Below, piece by piece: positions 35,996 to 48,060 of a stretch of 64,000 nt of DNA; within the stretch, counting starts at the first letter, position 1, and each line of letters opens with the position of its first letter. The notes beneath the pieces are model-generated. The model made no database searches and had not been told where the DNA came from. It saw nothing but the letters and a program-made list of their open reading frames with translations. Both the position numbers and the translations under genes were made by a program. Source of the DNA: Vesta saturnalis (Eukaryota; Arthropoda; Insecta; Coleoptera; Lampyridae); assembly GCA_036346205.1 (NCBI GenBank), contig JARFJB010000821.1, positions 4,985,222 to 5,049,221 of the forward strand, given 5' to 3'.

Positions 35996-36550
35996 GGGTG
36001 CGGAATTAGGGCGTCGAAGTACGATATATCCGTTATTAAAGGAGATATCAAAAAAGTTCTTTACAAAAATTATACTTCAAACTTCACATTATAAAATGAT
36101 TTTCGTATGTACAGGGTGTTACATATTACCAGGGTGAACCAAACATACTTTTTTTTTAATGGGACACCCTATATATTATTTCAAATTTAGATTAAGCTCA
36201 TCTCCCCCATACTTCCAATATAGGGTGTCATTACGTTATACAGGGTATTTCAAATGTTATGGTCAATTGTACACGAAAATCCTTCTCATTTCAACGTCCT
36301 GTATACCCTAGACAGAACAACATAACAATAATTTTTTCCAGGTATAACCTTTTGATATTGGTACAGTGTTACGAGAAAGTGGTATTTCGAACACATGATT
36401 TTGTCAATTTTTTCAAATAAATCACCCTGCTTTTTATCTTAAAAGATGAAAATAGACTATGTTCTAACAAGTTAGCCGTGATTAGTTTTATAAGAATTTT
36501 GTTTTAATAACCGTTGTTTTTTGAATTTTTTATAATAATTTGTCATACTT
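35440..36550. repeat. Cluster of mariner-type terminal fragments with a (TA)n tract
   Basis: Six or more copies of ACAGGGT or its complement ACCCTGT/ACCCTAT (near 35452, 35991, 36111, 36131, 36164, 36240, 36424), each joined to AT-rich sequence, as left by overlapping MITEs of the mariner/Tc1 type. A pure (TA)n run lies at about 35930-35991. No gene. Confidence 0.6.
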
Positions 36551-36574
36551 TTATTTGTTCACGGCTAATATAGG

Positions 36575-36800
36575 GAGTGCTTAATAAAAATGAAAGAACT
36601 CTATTAAATATTGCAACGTCAGTTGTAGTTGAACAATCTAGTGTCCTTGACAATAAACTGACACTGTATGCCAAACCAAGCCGAGTCCCACTATTAGGTT
36701 ACATAAGAGCACCAACTGTTTATGTGCGAGGAAAATCAAGTTTCTTCTCATATTCCTCAGATCGTGTTATAATCTCTGGTTCTTCAATTATTAGAGTTGA
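36575..36800 (-). pseudogene. Second copia fragment, inverted relative to the first
   Basis: Reverse complement of this stretch closely matches 34040-34230 of the copia relic (shared AAGAACCA, AACACGATCTGAGGAATATG, TTGGTGCTCTTATGTA, GACGTTGCAATATTTAATAG). It covers the end of the reverse transcriptase and start of RNase H only. Confidence 0.75.
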
Positions 36801-37111
36801 TTAAATTAAATTAAACCATTCTAAAATTTTCTTAGCGTACACTTCTGTAACATATTTTGATTGAACTCTGTCTTTCAAACATTCAATCTCGAAATCAGGA
36901 AAATACGATGCTGGTTTCACGGTGAATCTTGAATTGCCCTTTGAACTTGTTACGAGAGTAAGTTGAATAGTTCTCGGCGTGACACAGAGATTTCACTCCA
37001 ATCAGGAAAAATTTTGTTTCCTGCCTGGGTGTACGTGTCATTAGTTCGGATGACAAGTTTCAATCTGTTCTCTCATGTAGTTCTTTACAGTAGACGTTTT
37101 GCGTGTTTTGC

Positions 37112-37490
37112 GTTAAAATGGATAAACTTGAATATCGTGCGGTCATAAAATTCTACGTTTTGGATGGATAACCCCTAAGGAAATTCATCCGAAGTTGACA
37201 AAAGTTTGTGAGGACTCTGCTCCTTCCATATTAACCGTTAAAAGTGGGCGAGTAAAGGTGAGTGAGATGGCTGAGGCTGTGGGGATATCGGAAGAAAGGG
37301 TACGAAACATCTTGCACAAAGAATTAGGAATGCGAAAGCTCTGCGGAAGATGAATGCCGCATTTGCTGAATGCCGATCAAAAGCATATGCGCAAACGATT
37401 TTCGCAGCAATCTTTGGACCAATTCAATAGCGATTCAACCGATTTGTGCTACGATTTGTCACCATGGAGACATGGGTCAACCACTACACG
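37112..37490 (+). pseudogene. mariner transposase N-terminal fragment
   Basis: Starts MDKLEYRAVIKFYVL, then a TPKEIHPKLTKV-type segment, SGRVKVSEMAEAVGISEERV with RNILHKELGMRKL, ending MPHLLNADQKHMRKRFSQQS. This order is the helix-turn-helix pair and linker of mariner transposases. Broken by stops; the catalytic domain is absent. Plus strand. Confidence 0.75.
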
Positions 37491-37499
37491 CCTCTACAA

Positions 37500-38139
37500 A
37501 TGCACTTTACATTAATATTAGGTTTATTGACTTATTTATAAGGGTTTTGAGGTTACTGACATGGAAATGGTATTTTCAAAGAAATCGCAAATAGTGGGAT
37601 TTTTACAAAATGCCAAATTTTTGAAATATGCGCTTTTAGTACAGTCTTTAGTAAAGAATAACGTATTTAAATTTTAATTTAAAAAAAAAACTCAATACCG
37701 TATAGGGTATTTCATAATTTAATTCCGAATTATCATATCTTCAAACAAGCGGAACTCAATATTTTTAATGAAATGCCCCTTTTTTGTGTCGGAACTCGAT
37801 TCGGATTTAAATTCTTTATCAAAATGATATAAGGTTTGTGTATCATAAAATTAACTGCAAGTGAGTTATTTTGAAAATTGTCGAAAAATTTGTAGGAACT
37901 CGTGTTATAATAATGCAAGTTTCTAGGAGGCTGTAGTGTATGAAAATTTAAAACAAACTTTTTTATTCTGATTTTCAGCAAACTGTGCATATTGTCCTAT
38001 TGTAATTTTAACGTAAATTCCGTGTATTATACTATAAATGATATCAAAATTTATGTAATGGCTTTAATCAAAGTATGAGGTGCCTGTGAACATTGTTTCC
38101 AAATAAAAAACAAACCCAATAAAAGGTCCCTTGAAAATC
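37500..38139. other. Unassigned AT-rich stretch
   Basis: A TATAGGGTATTTCA motif near 37702 suggests a decayed MITE; otherwise nothing recognisable. Confidence 0.4.
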
Positions 38140-38830
38140 TTAATGAAAGGTTTGAACGAACAGGAAGTGTACTGTTCTACAAAAATATCAGAAGCAATAT
38201 AGTTCTAAGCGAAGAAAATCAGCTTGCGGTTACCTTATAGGTAGTAGAAAATCCAAACGTTAGCATTAGAGAAATTACAGTTTAAATGTTAAGAAATCTT
38301 CTCTTGATGTGTTTAAATGCTAATAAGTTCCATCCCTACCACGTTAAACTGCATCAATAATTTTTGAAATGGATTATGTAAGGCGACTGATTTCCATGCG
38401 AATGGGCTGACAATAAAATTAGAGAAAATGGTGATTTTTTAACGACTGACGAATCTACAGTCCACAGAAGTGGCTTTGTGAATAGTTATAATTTTCATTA
38501 TTAGAACACCCAAGATTCGAAAGTTCTTTATTTTGCAAACTGTCTACATAAATGGACTTTGAATGTATGGGATGGAATAATAGATAGTTAGACAACACCT
38601 GGAAAAACGTTTTCCTGAAAAATGGATAGAACAGGGTGCAGTAACTTTTAGGCCAGCAAGATCCCCTGACTTTACCACTACGGATTTTTTGTGGGGAAAT
38701 GTTAAATATCAAGTGTATCGAGAGGTTATAACAAGACAACACATGATGCATAATGCAATATTAGTACACAAATGCTACAAGGTGTTAGAAGGTCGTCCCG
38801 TGCTCGCATAACAAAATGGGAGACATTTCG
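38140..38830 (+). pseudogene. DD41D-type transposase relic, internally deleted
   Basis: Same transposase family as elements A, B and 53705-56426. Readable: ERFERTGSVLF, VENPNVSIREIT, FHPYHVKLHQ, the first catalytic region TTDESTVHRSGFVN, KWTLNVWDGII, then directly RFPEKWIEQGAVTFRPARSP and FTTTDFLWGNVKYQVYREVI. The segment with the second catalytic aspartate is deleted. Several stops. Its TIRs were not identified. Confidence 0.7.
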
Positions 38831-38867
38831 AGAATTTAATTTAATCATTTTTCTCATCAAATATTCT

Positions 38868-38925
38868 GTGGGTGTGTGCGTGCGCGTCTTTGCGCACGCG
38901 TGCGTGTGTGTGCGTATTGCAATGG
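38868..38925. repeat. GT/GC-rich low-complexity tract
   Basis: Short GTGTGTGCGTGCGCG-like alternating purine-pyrimidine run. Confidence 0.9.
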
Positions 38926-39099
38926 GCGTAAACATAGACCTATTCCTGTTGTTTGTTTACGCTCACCATAAAAGAATTAATTTTAGTGTTCTTTTACAAT
39001 GTTTAATAATTTCAAAACCCTTTAATAAAAATTTGTATTGTTTTTGTGAGAAATTAAAATGGTTACCTTTTATGTGAAAATTTAAGCTTTCACCATTAT

Positions 39100-39385
39100 C
39101 ACACATAATAAAATACTTATCTTTTTTGAGTTTTTTAATGGTGTATTTCAAATTATACAATCTAAACGATTCGATAACACTTACAGTTACCTTCGTCAGT
39201 AGTAATATCTATTAAAATTGTAATAGATATTACTACTGACGAAGATAACAGTATGTGTTATCGAAACGCTTGGATTAAAATTTAATAGATATTACTACTG
39301 ACGAAGATAACTGTAAGTGTTATCGAAACGTTTAGATTGTATAATTTAAAAAAACTCATAAAAGATAAATATTTTATTATGGTTA
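39100..39385. repeat. Inverted-repeat element with an internal tandem duplication
   Basis: Arms of about 110 bp (39100-39214, 39275-39385) share AATAAAATACTTATCTTTT, AATTATACAATCTAAACG, ATAACACTTACAGTTACCTT and CGTCAGTAGTAATATCTATT as reverse complements. The unit ATATTACTACTGACGAAGAT followed by GTTATCGAAACG occurs twice in direct orientation on the right (about 39225 and 39290) and once inverted on the left. Non-coding fold-back or MITE. Confidence 0.85.
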
Positions 39386-42300
39386 CCTTTTAATTTAATT
39401 TGAGTAGTTTTAATTTGTAAAGATATCATTCATTAATTAAAATTTAATTTGCTTGCTATCAGGTTTCTGTTTGAGTAAATGAACGTTTGCTCCACCAAAT
39501 GCCTCTTTTATCAGTTGCACCGGCTAGCTCGAGTATTAAAAGAAATGATTATTGTTATAAAAATTATATTCAATTTGATTTGCTTAATGTATAGGTAATT
39601 TGGAACTTTATTGAATTTACTTCGTTCAGGATGAAAACTTTTAATACTCGTAATAAATAATAATAAAAATAAATCAAACGTTACAATCATTTAATTAAAC
39701 TAATCTCCAAATGCAGAAACGGTTCGTTTACAATCTCACGTTAAAAAAATCAATCCTAGTATTATATTTGTATCCTTAATAGCTAACATGCATAAATAAT
39801 TTCTATATCAACAGTGAAAGGAATTGGTTTCATTCTGTGTTGATATTTAACACAGATTTAAAGGAAAATAAAATACATATATGTTTCTTATATTACACAG
39901 TTGTCAATCTTACTTGTCACTTGTTGACTTGTTTGACCACTTCGTTACTATGCCGCAGCTCTGGAGTCGTATTCCTTTGTACCCCCAATATCCTATTTAG
40001 ACCTTTGTTGCGGATTAACACAATTCTAATTTCCGCCTATCTATTTGATTAATGTCCTCTGGATGAATTATTTTGTCAGATTTAATTATCACTTCAAATT
40101 GTTACTGTTCCACCACAAACTGCCAGCAAATTACCAACAGCAGTGCTTCTACTTCCTAGTTATTGTTCTATACATATATTGATATATTGCACTGGATCGA
40201 TTATCGCAATTTGTATTTATCGTTCAATAATTAAACACAATCGGTGACTACTTCTGATACGTACAAATACGTTATTTTAAATTATTACGTCACTTTTCTT
40301 GTTATCACCAATTTGACAATATTCGCACTTTTATTCACTTTAATCTTTTATCTTTTAATAAGGAAAGTATTCTTTTTACTTCCTTATTACAATACTAACT
40401 AATTTAGGCTTTATATTTTCTCAATTTAGAGGGCAACGTGACTATTACTTTGTCACTTGTGCGGCGTAACTACAACTCCTTAAGGTTAATTTCAACCAAC
40501 TCTAAACTTATCTGCAAGTCATGTTAACAACGGATTCCCCTCCTACAATTCATTTATACATTTGCAGATTGCCGCGTTTAATTTAAATGCTTTCTAATTA
40601 ATTACATACATTACTTATTGAAGTAAATTCAAGCTTTTCTTATCAATATTAAATAAACTTATATATCAACGACAAACAATCATTTCTTAATCTACGAAAT
40701 AACACATAACTATAAAATAAATTTTAATTTCTCAGACACCCGCTACAGTGTGCGTCCGTAAACGCGCGTGTGGGTGTGTGTGTTTGTGCGCGTGCGTGTG
40801 TAGCTTTTTTGTGTTAAGGAATATTGAAAATCTGACTTCAGATTCATAAAAGGATCAAAAAATAGTAGGGGTCACCATTTGTTTGAACTTTGTATCTCAT
40901 CGGAAACATGATCCAACCGGGGGTCAAAATATAATAACGTTTAAAATTATTAGTTTGTATTTGCGCTACAATGTTGTTCGATCAGGCAATGCTAGACGTA
41001 TTTTATGCTGTCTACTTAATGCTGATTCCAATACGCTCATTTCTGAAACCCCGTCATATGTATTTTGTAATAATTTTACATGGTCTGTTCTATAAAAAAT
41101 TTAATTGAAATAGGGTTAAAATTAGGCAGTTATTAAACATTTTGTGAAATTAAATAAAAAAATTGGTATCATTTGCGTGAAATTGAGAGAGTAGCTTCAT
41201 AATGTGTTAAAAATTAATTGTACCTTCAATTACGTTGGACATTTAAAAAGTGCTAATATGATTATAATTTATACTAAGATATAACGTACACTGAATTAAT
41301 GTAGATAATGTTTTAAAATACAATACACAGTTTCCAGTGAGCATAAAACTTTGAGGATGAGGTTGCAAACCACTGCAGTAGACATTTTGGCTTCATTGAC
41401 ATGATCATACTTTTTTTGTTCATAAACAACACGTAAATATTATGAAGATTTGCAACAAAATAGTAACGTAATTGAACATCTTTGTGTTAATAGGTTTCAA
41501 ATAAATTACTTACGTCAAATTTGAAAATGAAAACTTTCACTAGAGTCCATTATAATTTTTTGTTTTGTTGACAGCATTTATAAAAAAATCTTACTTAAGA
41601 AGACAACTGCAATTGCTGTTGAACCGTTAAATACTAGTAAATGTTTATAAAAATACATAATTAAACCCTAACTTACATAAAATTTGCACGCAGTTGTCAA
41701 TACAGATTAAAGATCACAAGTTCAAATATATTTTTAAAACTTATTTTTATTTGTTAATTTACTTACATCTTAACTATACAAAACTGTTTGGTTTATGCAT
41801 GCAATTAAAAGTAATTCATATAATTAGAAGAAACAGTTTAAGCATATCCGCACTTTGCTCAATATTTCTTCATTTTTCTATTTTTGGCAACATTATCTGT
41901 ATTTCTTGGTCATTTGATCGATTTCTTACGAAAGTACATGCGATAAAACACTGGATTTTGCGCATTTGTACGCATTTCTTGTTTTTATTATGGAGTGTAT
42001 ATTGAGCTTTTGCATTTAAAATTCTCTATAGATAGTACTTTTCAAAAAGTAAGTTTTTATTGAAATACGTTCAAATATGGAGAATAAAAAATTATAATTC
42101 CATCAATATTTTATAAATAAATACACATGCAATGCAAACTTGTGTTTATAAAAGAATTCTTATTTTTAAAATATCACGATTTTTTACTCTTATATGAAAA
42201 ACATTATCAGTAGTAATATCACAAGAGAGTGAGAATAAATTGAAAATCATTTGCAGATTTTCGAAAACCTGTTGCTAGGCAATTCTTTTCTAATTTATCG

Positions 42301-42635
42301 AACACTCGTGTAGCATTGGTTTGATTATTTTTGACGTTACAATAAGGAACACGTTTTCAATATTATATTTTTATTTTAACAAATTCAAGGTTTTTGAACT
42401 TGCAAATTGATGGACAAGTCGAATAAAAAAATACGTTGTCATTCAACAAAAACAAAATTATTCTTGTGATAATAATGTAGGTAGATTATTCCCACTATAA
42501 TAATGTTTTGATTGTCTAAAACGTACGCACATGACTGAAATTGACTATTGGTTCTTAGAAACGTCAAACAATAATCATAAGTTATATCCCAAGACCTATG
42601 AATTTTGCCGGTTAAAGCTTTTTTTTTTTAATTTG
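39386..42635. other. Long AT-rich intergenic stretch
   Basis: No protein family recognised in any frame. A short GT-rich microsatellite is at about 40745-40805. Some sequence near 39930-40150 is less AT-biased but shows no coding signature. Confidence 0.5.
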
Positions 42636-42740
42636 TTTAGAAAATATTTGAGACTTAATAATTCGAATTAACGAGCCCGAGACCGTAGGTCGAGGACTTT
42701 TTGTGAATTATTAAGTCGAGAATATTTGCTAAAAACACAT
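42636..42740. repeat. Small hairpin element of about 100 bp
   Basis: AGAAAATATTTGAGACTTAATAATTC-like left arm and its reverse complement GAATTATTAAGTCGAGAATATTT on the right, around a GC-richer loop containing CCCGAGACCGTAGGTCGAGG, itself partly palindromic. Confidence 0.7.
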
Positions 42741-43311
42741 TCAGAAAATTGAATCTTTTCTAACTCGAGCTCAAAATTTGAGCAAAACTTGAAAAAAACG
42801 TTATACACATAATTAATATCTAAAACTGCATTTAAATTTTAAAACCATTTAAAAGTGAATGTACTTAACTCTGTAACTAAATCAGTTATTGTGCTTAGGC
42901 TGGTCATCGTGTAACAAGTTTACTAATATTTAATGACAACCGTATTGTTGACGGAATAAGTTCAAATTACTTATGGCACCTCAAAGTGAGTCACGTAACG
43001 TTTTTAGATTATGTAAATTATATATCTTTTGATTGACTTAGTTCCATGATTGTTGAAAAATTAAACGCAAAATGACTATCAAAATAAGTGAGTTCAATAA
43101 CCATCAATCTAAACCATTCCCGATAGATAAGTGATATTTTAATTAGCGTATAGCTGACATTGATTTTGATTGCCACCATCAGGTAAAGTGTTGAAAATGG
43201 TACTCAATTAATATTAAAAGCCAAAAGGCTTCAGTAATGAAAATCTTAAAATTATAATGAAAATGTAAATAAGGACTGATGATCCAACGATTACAAGTAA
43301 TAAGGTAATTA

Positions 43312-43525
43312 TAGACAAAAACGGGCCACCCTCCGATGCCGTAGACATAGTGTCAAGGTCATGACCCTGAACAACATCTCGAAGATTTTAGCGTCAGTCG
43401 TTGTGTCCAAACTAGTTTAGATTAGATAAACAAAACTACTGTAACCTAACAATTTTTTTAATTTCAAAAAAATTGTAAATATATGACAGGGTCATCGGAG
43501 GGTGGTCCGTTTTTGTAAATAATTA
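43312..43525. mobile_element. MITE of about 210 bp
   Basis: TIRs of about 24 bp: ACAAAAACGGGCCACCCTCC on the left, matched by GGAGGGTGGTCCGTTTTTGT on the right, with TAATTAT outside on each side in inverted orientation. Non-coding. Confidence 0.8.
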
Positions 43526-43765
43526 TCAATTACAAATTTACATTAGCAATAATAATGCTTTATTAGAATTTAAAAGTTTAAATTCTAAAAAATCACTATT
43601 TCTTTATTAATTACTCTCATTCCACAATCTTTAACCCATGGATCAGAAGATTTTATAATTTTACGCTTTCCTTTGAGGTGTTATTTGTAATCGTTCGATC
43701 ACCATGTTTTTATTTATTTATTATAAGTTTTGTTATGAACGAATAAGTTCAAAGGTAAATATGTA

Positions 43766-43930
43766 ATTAAAAATTATTATTAATTTTATTAAATACATAA
43801 ATAAAAAGTTTACCTTGAGTAGGATTTGAACCTACGACCTGTAATTTGCAAAGTACGGATCGTAGGTTCAAATCCTACTGGAGGTAAACTGTTTATTTAT
43901 GTATTTAATAAAATTAATAATAATTAATTT
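43766..43930. repeat. Palindrome built around a tRNA 3' half
   Basis: Arms 43766-43837 and 43860-43930 are near-perfect reverse complements with a 22-nt loop. Each inner arm end holds a T-arm: GTAGGTTCAAATCCTAC on the plus strand at 43862-43878 and the same on the minus strand at about 43819-43835. That is a 5-bp stem with a 7-nt TTCAAAT loop, including a B-box-like GGTTCAAATCC. TGGAGGTA follows like an acceptor-stem 3' strand. The outer arms are AT-rich and not tRNA. No complete functional tRNA is evident. Confidence 0.7.
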
Positions 43931-44094
43931 TTTATTATATTTTTATTTGCTTTTTAAGAATTTCCATTACTGAAGTCATTTTGATTTTAATATTAACTGC
44001 GTAAGTAGGCAAAGAATGGGTTTCCAAACGCCGATCTGAACTTTTGATCTTTTAGCCTAGGTTATATAGCGGGAAATATGTCCATCTGACCTGT

Positions 44095-44340
44095 TGCCCT
44101 ACATTATATAGTGCATTTTATTAACCGGCATTAAGTGTTGAGATTCATTACTCCAGCCTCGCCAACTTATGGACATTAGAGTTTTATTTCCAGCGTAACG
44201 TGTTACCCAACATTATATATGCATTCTATTGACCTGCATTAAGTGTTGAAATTACTCCAGCCTGACCCACTAATGGGCATGAGAGTTTTATCTCCAGCGA
44301 AACCCTGTAGACCTCCATTATAAGGAGAGAACTGACTCTA
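44095..44340. repeat. Tandem repeat, about 2 copies of about 112 bp
   Basis: Two adjacent diverged copies share GCATTAAGTGTTGA, ACTCCAGCCT, ATTAGAGTTTTATTTCCAGCG-like text (second copy ATGAGAGTTTTATCTCCAGC) and an ACATTATATA joint. Non-coding. Confidence 0.75.
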
Positions 44341-44429
44341 GCCTGGTCTAATCTTTTTTTGACCTGCATTCTATACATTTATATTAAATTTTCAGTTTAA
44401 AAAATATATGTACATATTTTCTTATAAAA

Positions 44430-45485
44430 TTAATTGTTATTCGGATATTGAAACAATTTGAACCAACACTTAAATTCTACGTGGTAGGTACAGTATTTAA
44501 TATCCCTAGCATAGAATACAACATTATTTTTCAACATAAGCCCTTGAACTTGAAGACACTTATTCCACCTATGTTCAAGCATAGCAACACCTTTCTTGAT
44601 CACAGACGTCCTGCACTGCTGCCATAACTGCGTCATCGCTCTCAAGTTTGCCCCCGAAGACTTTCTTTTAGCTTTGGAAATAAATAAAAATCACTGGGAG
44701 CTAAGCCAGGGGAGTAGGATGAATGCACCATAACTTCAAGCTTAGCGTCAAGAGTTGCATTAATAAAATAAGGCTCTTATGAACTGGGGCGTTGTCTTGA
44801 TAAAAGAGAATTCCGCGTGACAGTTTTCCTCTTCTTTTTTCTTTAATACAATAACGAAGTTTTGTAACTGATGCTGCATAATATTGACCAGTGATTGTGT
44901 AGCCACCCCAAAAAACTGTAGCCATTATCTTGTCGGCTGAAGCCTGCACACGAAATTTGCGTGGAAAGGGAGATCCTCCATACTTTGTTGTTTGTACTCT
45001 GGATCAAAGTGATGAACCCAAGTTTCATCAACCGTAACATAGCGATGGAGGAAACATTTAAGATTACGGTTAAACAAGGCTAAATTAGATATTGAAGAAG
45101 TGACTCTCAAACGCTTTTGTTCGGGCGTCAACATTCGGGGTAACCATCTTGCTGACACCTTATGAAGCCCTAGTCATTTATTATGATTTCAATCGTACCA
45201 TTTGAAAGACCTGTTATCTTCGCTACACGTCTTGTTGTCAATCGACGATCTTCTCTGATCATGTCATTCACAAGATCAATGTTTTCTTGAGTACACGGCC
45301 GACCAGTACCTTTTGCATGTTCGCAGGTTGTTCTGCCACATTTGAACGCTCGAAACCAATTTTTTACTACTTGATAGAAAGGAGCAGAATCTCCAAGCAC
45401 GCCAACCATATCTTATGAATTTCTTTAGGTGTTAAACCTTTCTTTTGTAGGTACTTGATGACAGCATGAAGCTCACTTTTTTCCA
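44430..45485 (-). pseudogene. mariner transposase relic
   Basis: Nearly full-length mariner transposase in several frames. Start at 45485 (MEKSELHAVIKYLQKKGLT, PKEIHK), KNWFRAFKCGRTTCEHAKGT with GRP, LTTRRVAKITGLSNGTIEII, then VSARWLPRMLTPEQKRLRV, the first catalytic region VTVDETWVHHFDPEYKQQS, the second YQDNAPVHKS, the third YSPGLAPSDFYLFPKL, and the C-terminus KGVAMLEHRWNKCLQVQG. At least three frameshifts. The TIRs were not resolved. Confidence 0.85.
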
Positions 45486-45934
45486 TTTCCCAAAATCTTC
45501 GTGCAACCACTACTTTCAAGCTATGAAAGCTCGACCAACCAAATTTGGCAGTTTGTTTGTCAATAAAATAACAAAACAAGTGCGGTTACTAAGGGCAACA
45601 TATTTCAAACTCATCTATGCCAGGGACAACAAATAATGTACATCCCTCGTACCAGTGGTGAAGCGTGGCATTTTTTAATGGGTAGATACAAATTATGACG
45701 AATGTAATAAAATAACTTTTAGAATCATGTAGGATTAAAATTAAAACACAGAAGACTTATAAAATGTTTTTAAAAAATAAAATGTAAATAATTAAGGAAC
45801 ACAATGGGATCTTCAATCTCCTCATAATTTTAATTTAAACTGAACTATTTCTCTGAATAAATTTGGCGATCTCAAGCAAAAGTAAACGAAAAGTAACTGA
45901 CTAAATTAAAAAAAATTCAGAATAATCTTGTTTC

Positions 45935-46138
45935 TTGCTTTCAGCTTTGCTTCCTAGAATTATTGAAATAGTGACCCAGCCCCGAGTTCATCATGATGGC
46001 CGGACGGTGACGATTCATAACTTAGTTGATCGACTATATGAGACAAATTCGAATTTGTCTTTTATGCCGATATCCGAAGCCTGCGTGCAATGTAAGATTG
46101 TATCAATCGGGTCACGTTCGAGGGTATCGCCAACGTAA
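45935..46138 (+). other. Exon-like open frame, unidentified
   Basis: A strong pyrimidine tract and acceptor (TTGTTTCTTGCTTTCAG) ends at about 45944. It is followed by an open frame of less AT-rich composition (LLPRIIEIVTQPRVHHDGRT, LVDRLYETNSNLSFMP, EACVQCKIVSIG) to a stop at 46136-46138. I do not recognise it. It could be an exon of an unseen host gene, a pseudogene fragment, or chance. Confidence 0.25.
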
Positions 46139-46539
46139 ACTTTTATCGAGCTAATCAAATTCAGACTTGTGTACCGCGGTAAAGTATAGATTCTGATGGA
46201 TTCAGACTGGACTTAACAAATTTTAAGATTGTTAACGAGCTTCCGAATGTAATTTATATGCCTTTTTATTGTATGAGGAATAATCATTCGATATTTTAAT
46301 TTAAGGAGAAATTTAAAAAAGTTAAAAGAAATGAATGAAAATTTTGGGTAGACAATGTCTACCTTGTCTATCGCCTCGCCACTGCCTCGTAGCTTAGGAA
46401 TTGTTTTGCTGCTAAATTACGTACCGTATCAAAAATTGCATAGAATATAATTAATCTACATGTTTAAGGCGTATATATTGATATCTTTGAAATATACTAT
46501 ATGAACCTGGTATCGCACATTAAGATAAATTAAAAAACC

Positions 46540-48060
46540 ATTTTTGAGATGGCAGCGTTTGCGCCTTTTTTCGTTTGTGCCTCAAGGAGTAAAAAAATAT
46601 GAAGGGGGTCCCAAACAACTTGCTCGTCCCTTTACTTTTTTAGCGGCAATCCAAAAAGAATCGTTTGTGTTATTTTTTTCGTTGGTACCTCAAGGGGTAA
46701 ATAGATTTTGAGGGATGAAAAACATTGACACCGCTCTTACATATTTTTTTAATTTTCCAACTGAATTTAAAAGAGCATCGTTTTTGCCATCATTATTTTT
46801 TGCTTGTACCCCAAGGGATAAGTATTATTAGGGGATGAAAAAAAATTATTTGAGAAATATTAAAACCATAAAAAACCCTTAAAAATTTGCACATTTCCGT
46901 ATATCTGAACGATGCGTAAGGATACATAAGTAATATTTTGATATCAATAATATTAAGGATACATAAGTATGTGATGTGTTTGATATATCAAAATATTAAA
47001 ATATCAAGTATCAAAATAAAAAAATATAAAATTATTTAATATTATACTTGAAAAAAAAACAATCTTTCTCAATTCTCAGAAGTCGGAATGGAACATAATT
47101 TCATTCATCACTTGCTAATGTACATGAACGTACTAATTAATACCTTTAATTTAAATTAATACATGCATGTACATTTGAGCAAGTGATGAATGAAACGATG
47201 TTCACTTCCGACTTTTGAGAATCGAGAAAGATTTTTTCTCCCCTGTAATATTAAATAATTGGATATTTTGATATTTGATAATAGATATCTGATATATCAA
47301 ATTGATATATTTTTTTAATATCAAACTTTGACATCAATTTTGTGATATCGCCCACCCCTATACATAAGGGTGTGTAGTGTGTTGGTATTGGTGAGGGGCG
47401 GAGGGTTTGAGGCGGTAGCCCCCCCATATCAGGTTGTGATAGTGATTTCGCTACTAGGCGATAAACGGCGGCCATAAATGCTACACCCCGCATTACAGCA
47501 TATTTAGTGCCAAAATTAATTTTATTCATTGCCCAAGGTATAGAAAAGAGTGAAACCAAAGTTTTACACCAACTTGCATATCTTGCGGCAATCGCAACAT
47601 AATTATTTGTAGATATTTTTGCTATCCTTTTTTTGTTTCTTTTTAAACTCGAAACAAACCCTTCCCCTCCACCACCACCATCCAAATCCTACACATTATG
47701 CATCTTCCGATATACGGAAATATGCTAATTTTTGTATGGGGTATTTATGAACACGATAATTTTGGATGCCTCCCCAGTCTAATATTTCTCAAATAATATA
47801 CACATACAAAAAGAACATATGAAACTGCTAAAACAAGGAATTTGACATGGAACCCCTAATGTAAAGTATTACCAAAATATTTAAAGGCGTTGCAAAATTT
47901 TTTTCACCTCTCATGTGCATTTACTCCTTGAGGTACAAATGAAAAAAGCCGACACAAACGTTATTCTTTGGAATGTCGGAAAATTAAAAAAATCTTTAAG
48001 GTTGATGCCAAATTTTTTTCATCCGTTGATATCTGTAAAGATATGTGTATCTCTAACAGA
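46540..48060. mobile_element. Fold-back element with repeated subterminal units
   Basis: The left part holds three diverged direct copies, each with a TCGTTTGTG/TCGTTTTTG motif then CCTCAAGGAGTA, CCTCAAGGGGTA or CCCAAGGGATA and GGGATGAAAA (near 46570, 46660, 46770). The right part (47890-48030) holds the inverted versions (TACTCCTTGAGGTACAAATG, CACAAACGTTATTCTTTGGA). In the centre, 47062-47240 is an inverted repeat of about 80-bp arms (TTCTCAGAAGTCGGAATG; TTCATTCATCACTTGC), flanked by ATATC-rich palindromic text. An open frame at 47251-47685 overlaps it but shows no family signature. Confidence 0.65.

Noticed and set aside
43812..43887. A functional tRNA gene of 76 nt
   Set aside because: The 5' half is only the mirror of the 3' half; no normal D-arm A-box or anticodon arm could be identified.
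47251..47685. A 144-codon minus-strand frame starting with a glycine run
   Set aside because: It lies across the fold-back element, contains its repeat sequence and resembles no protein family.
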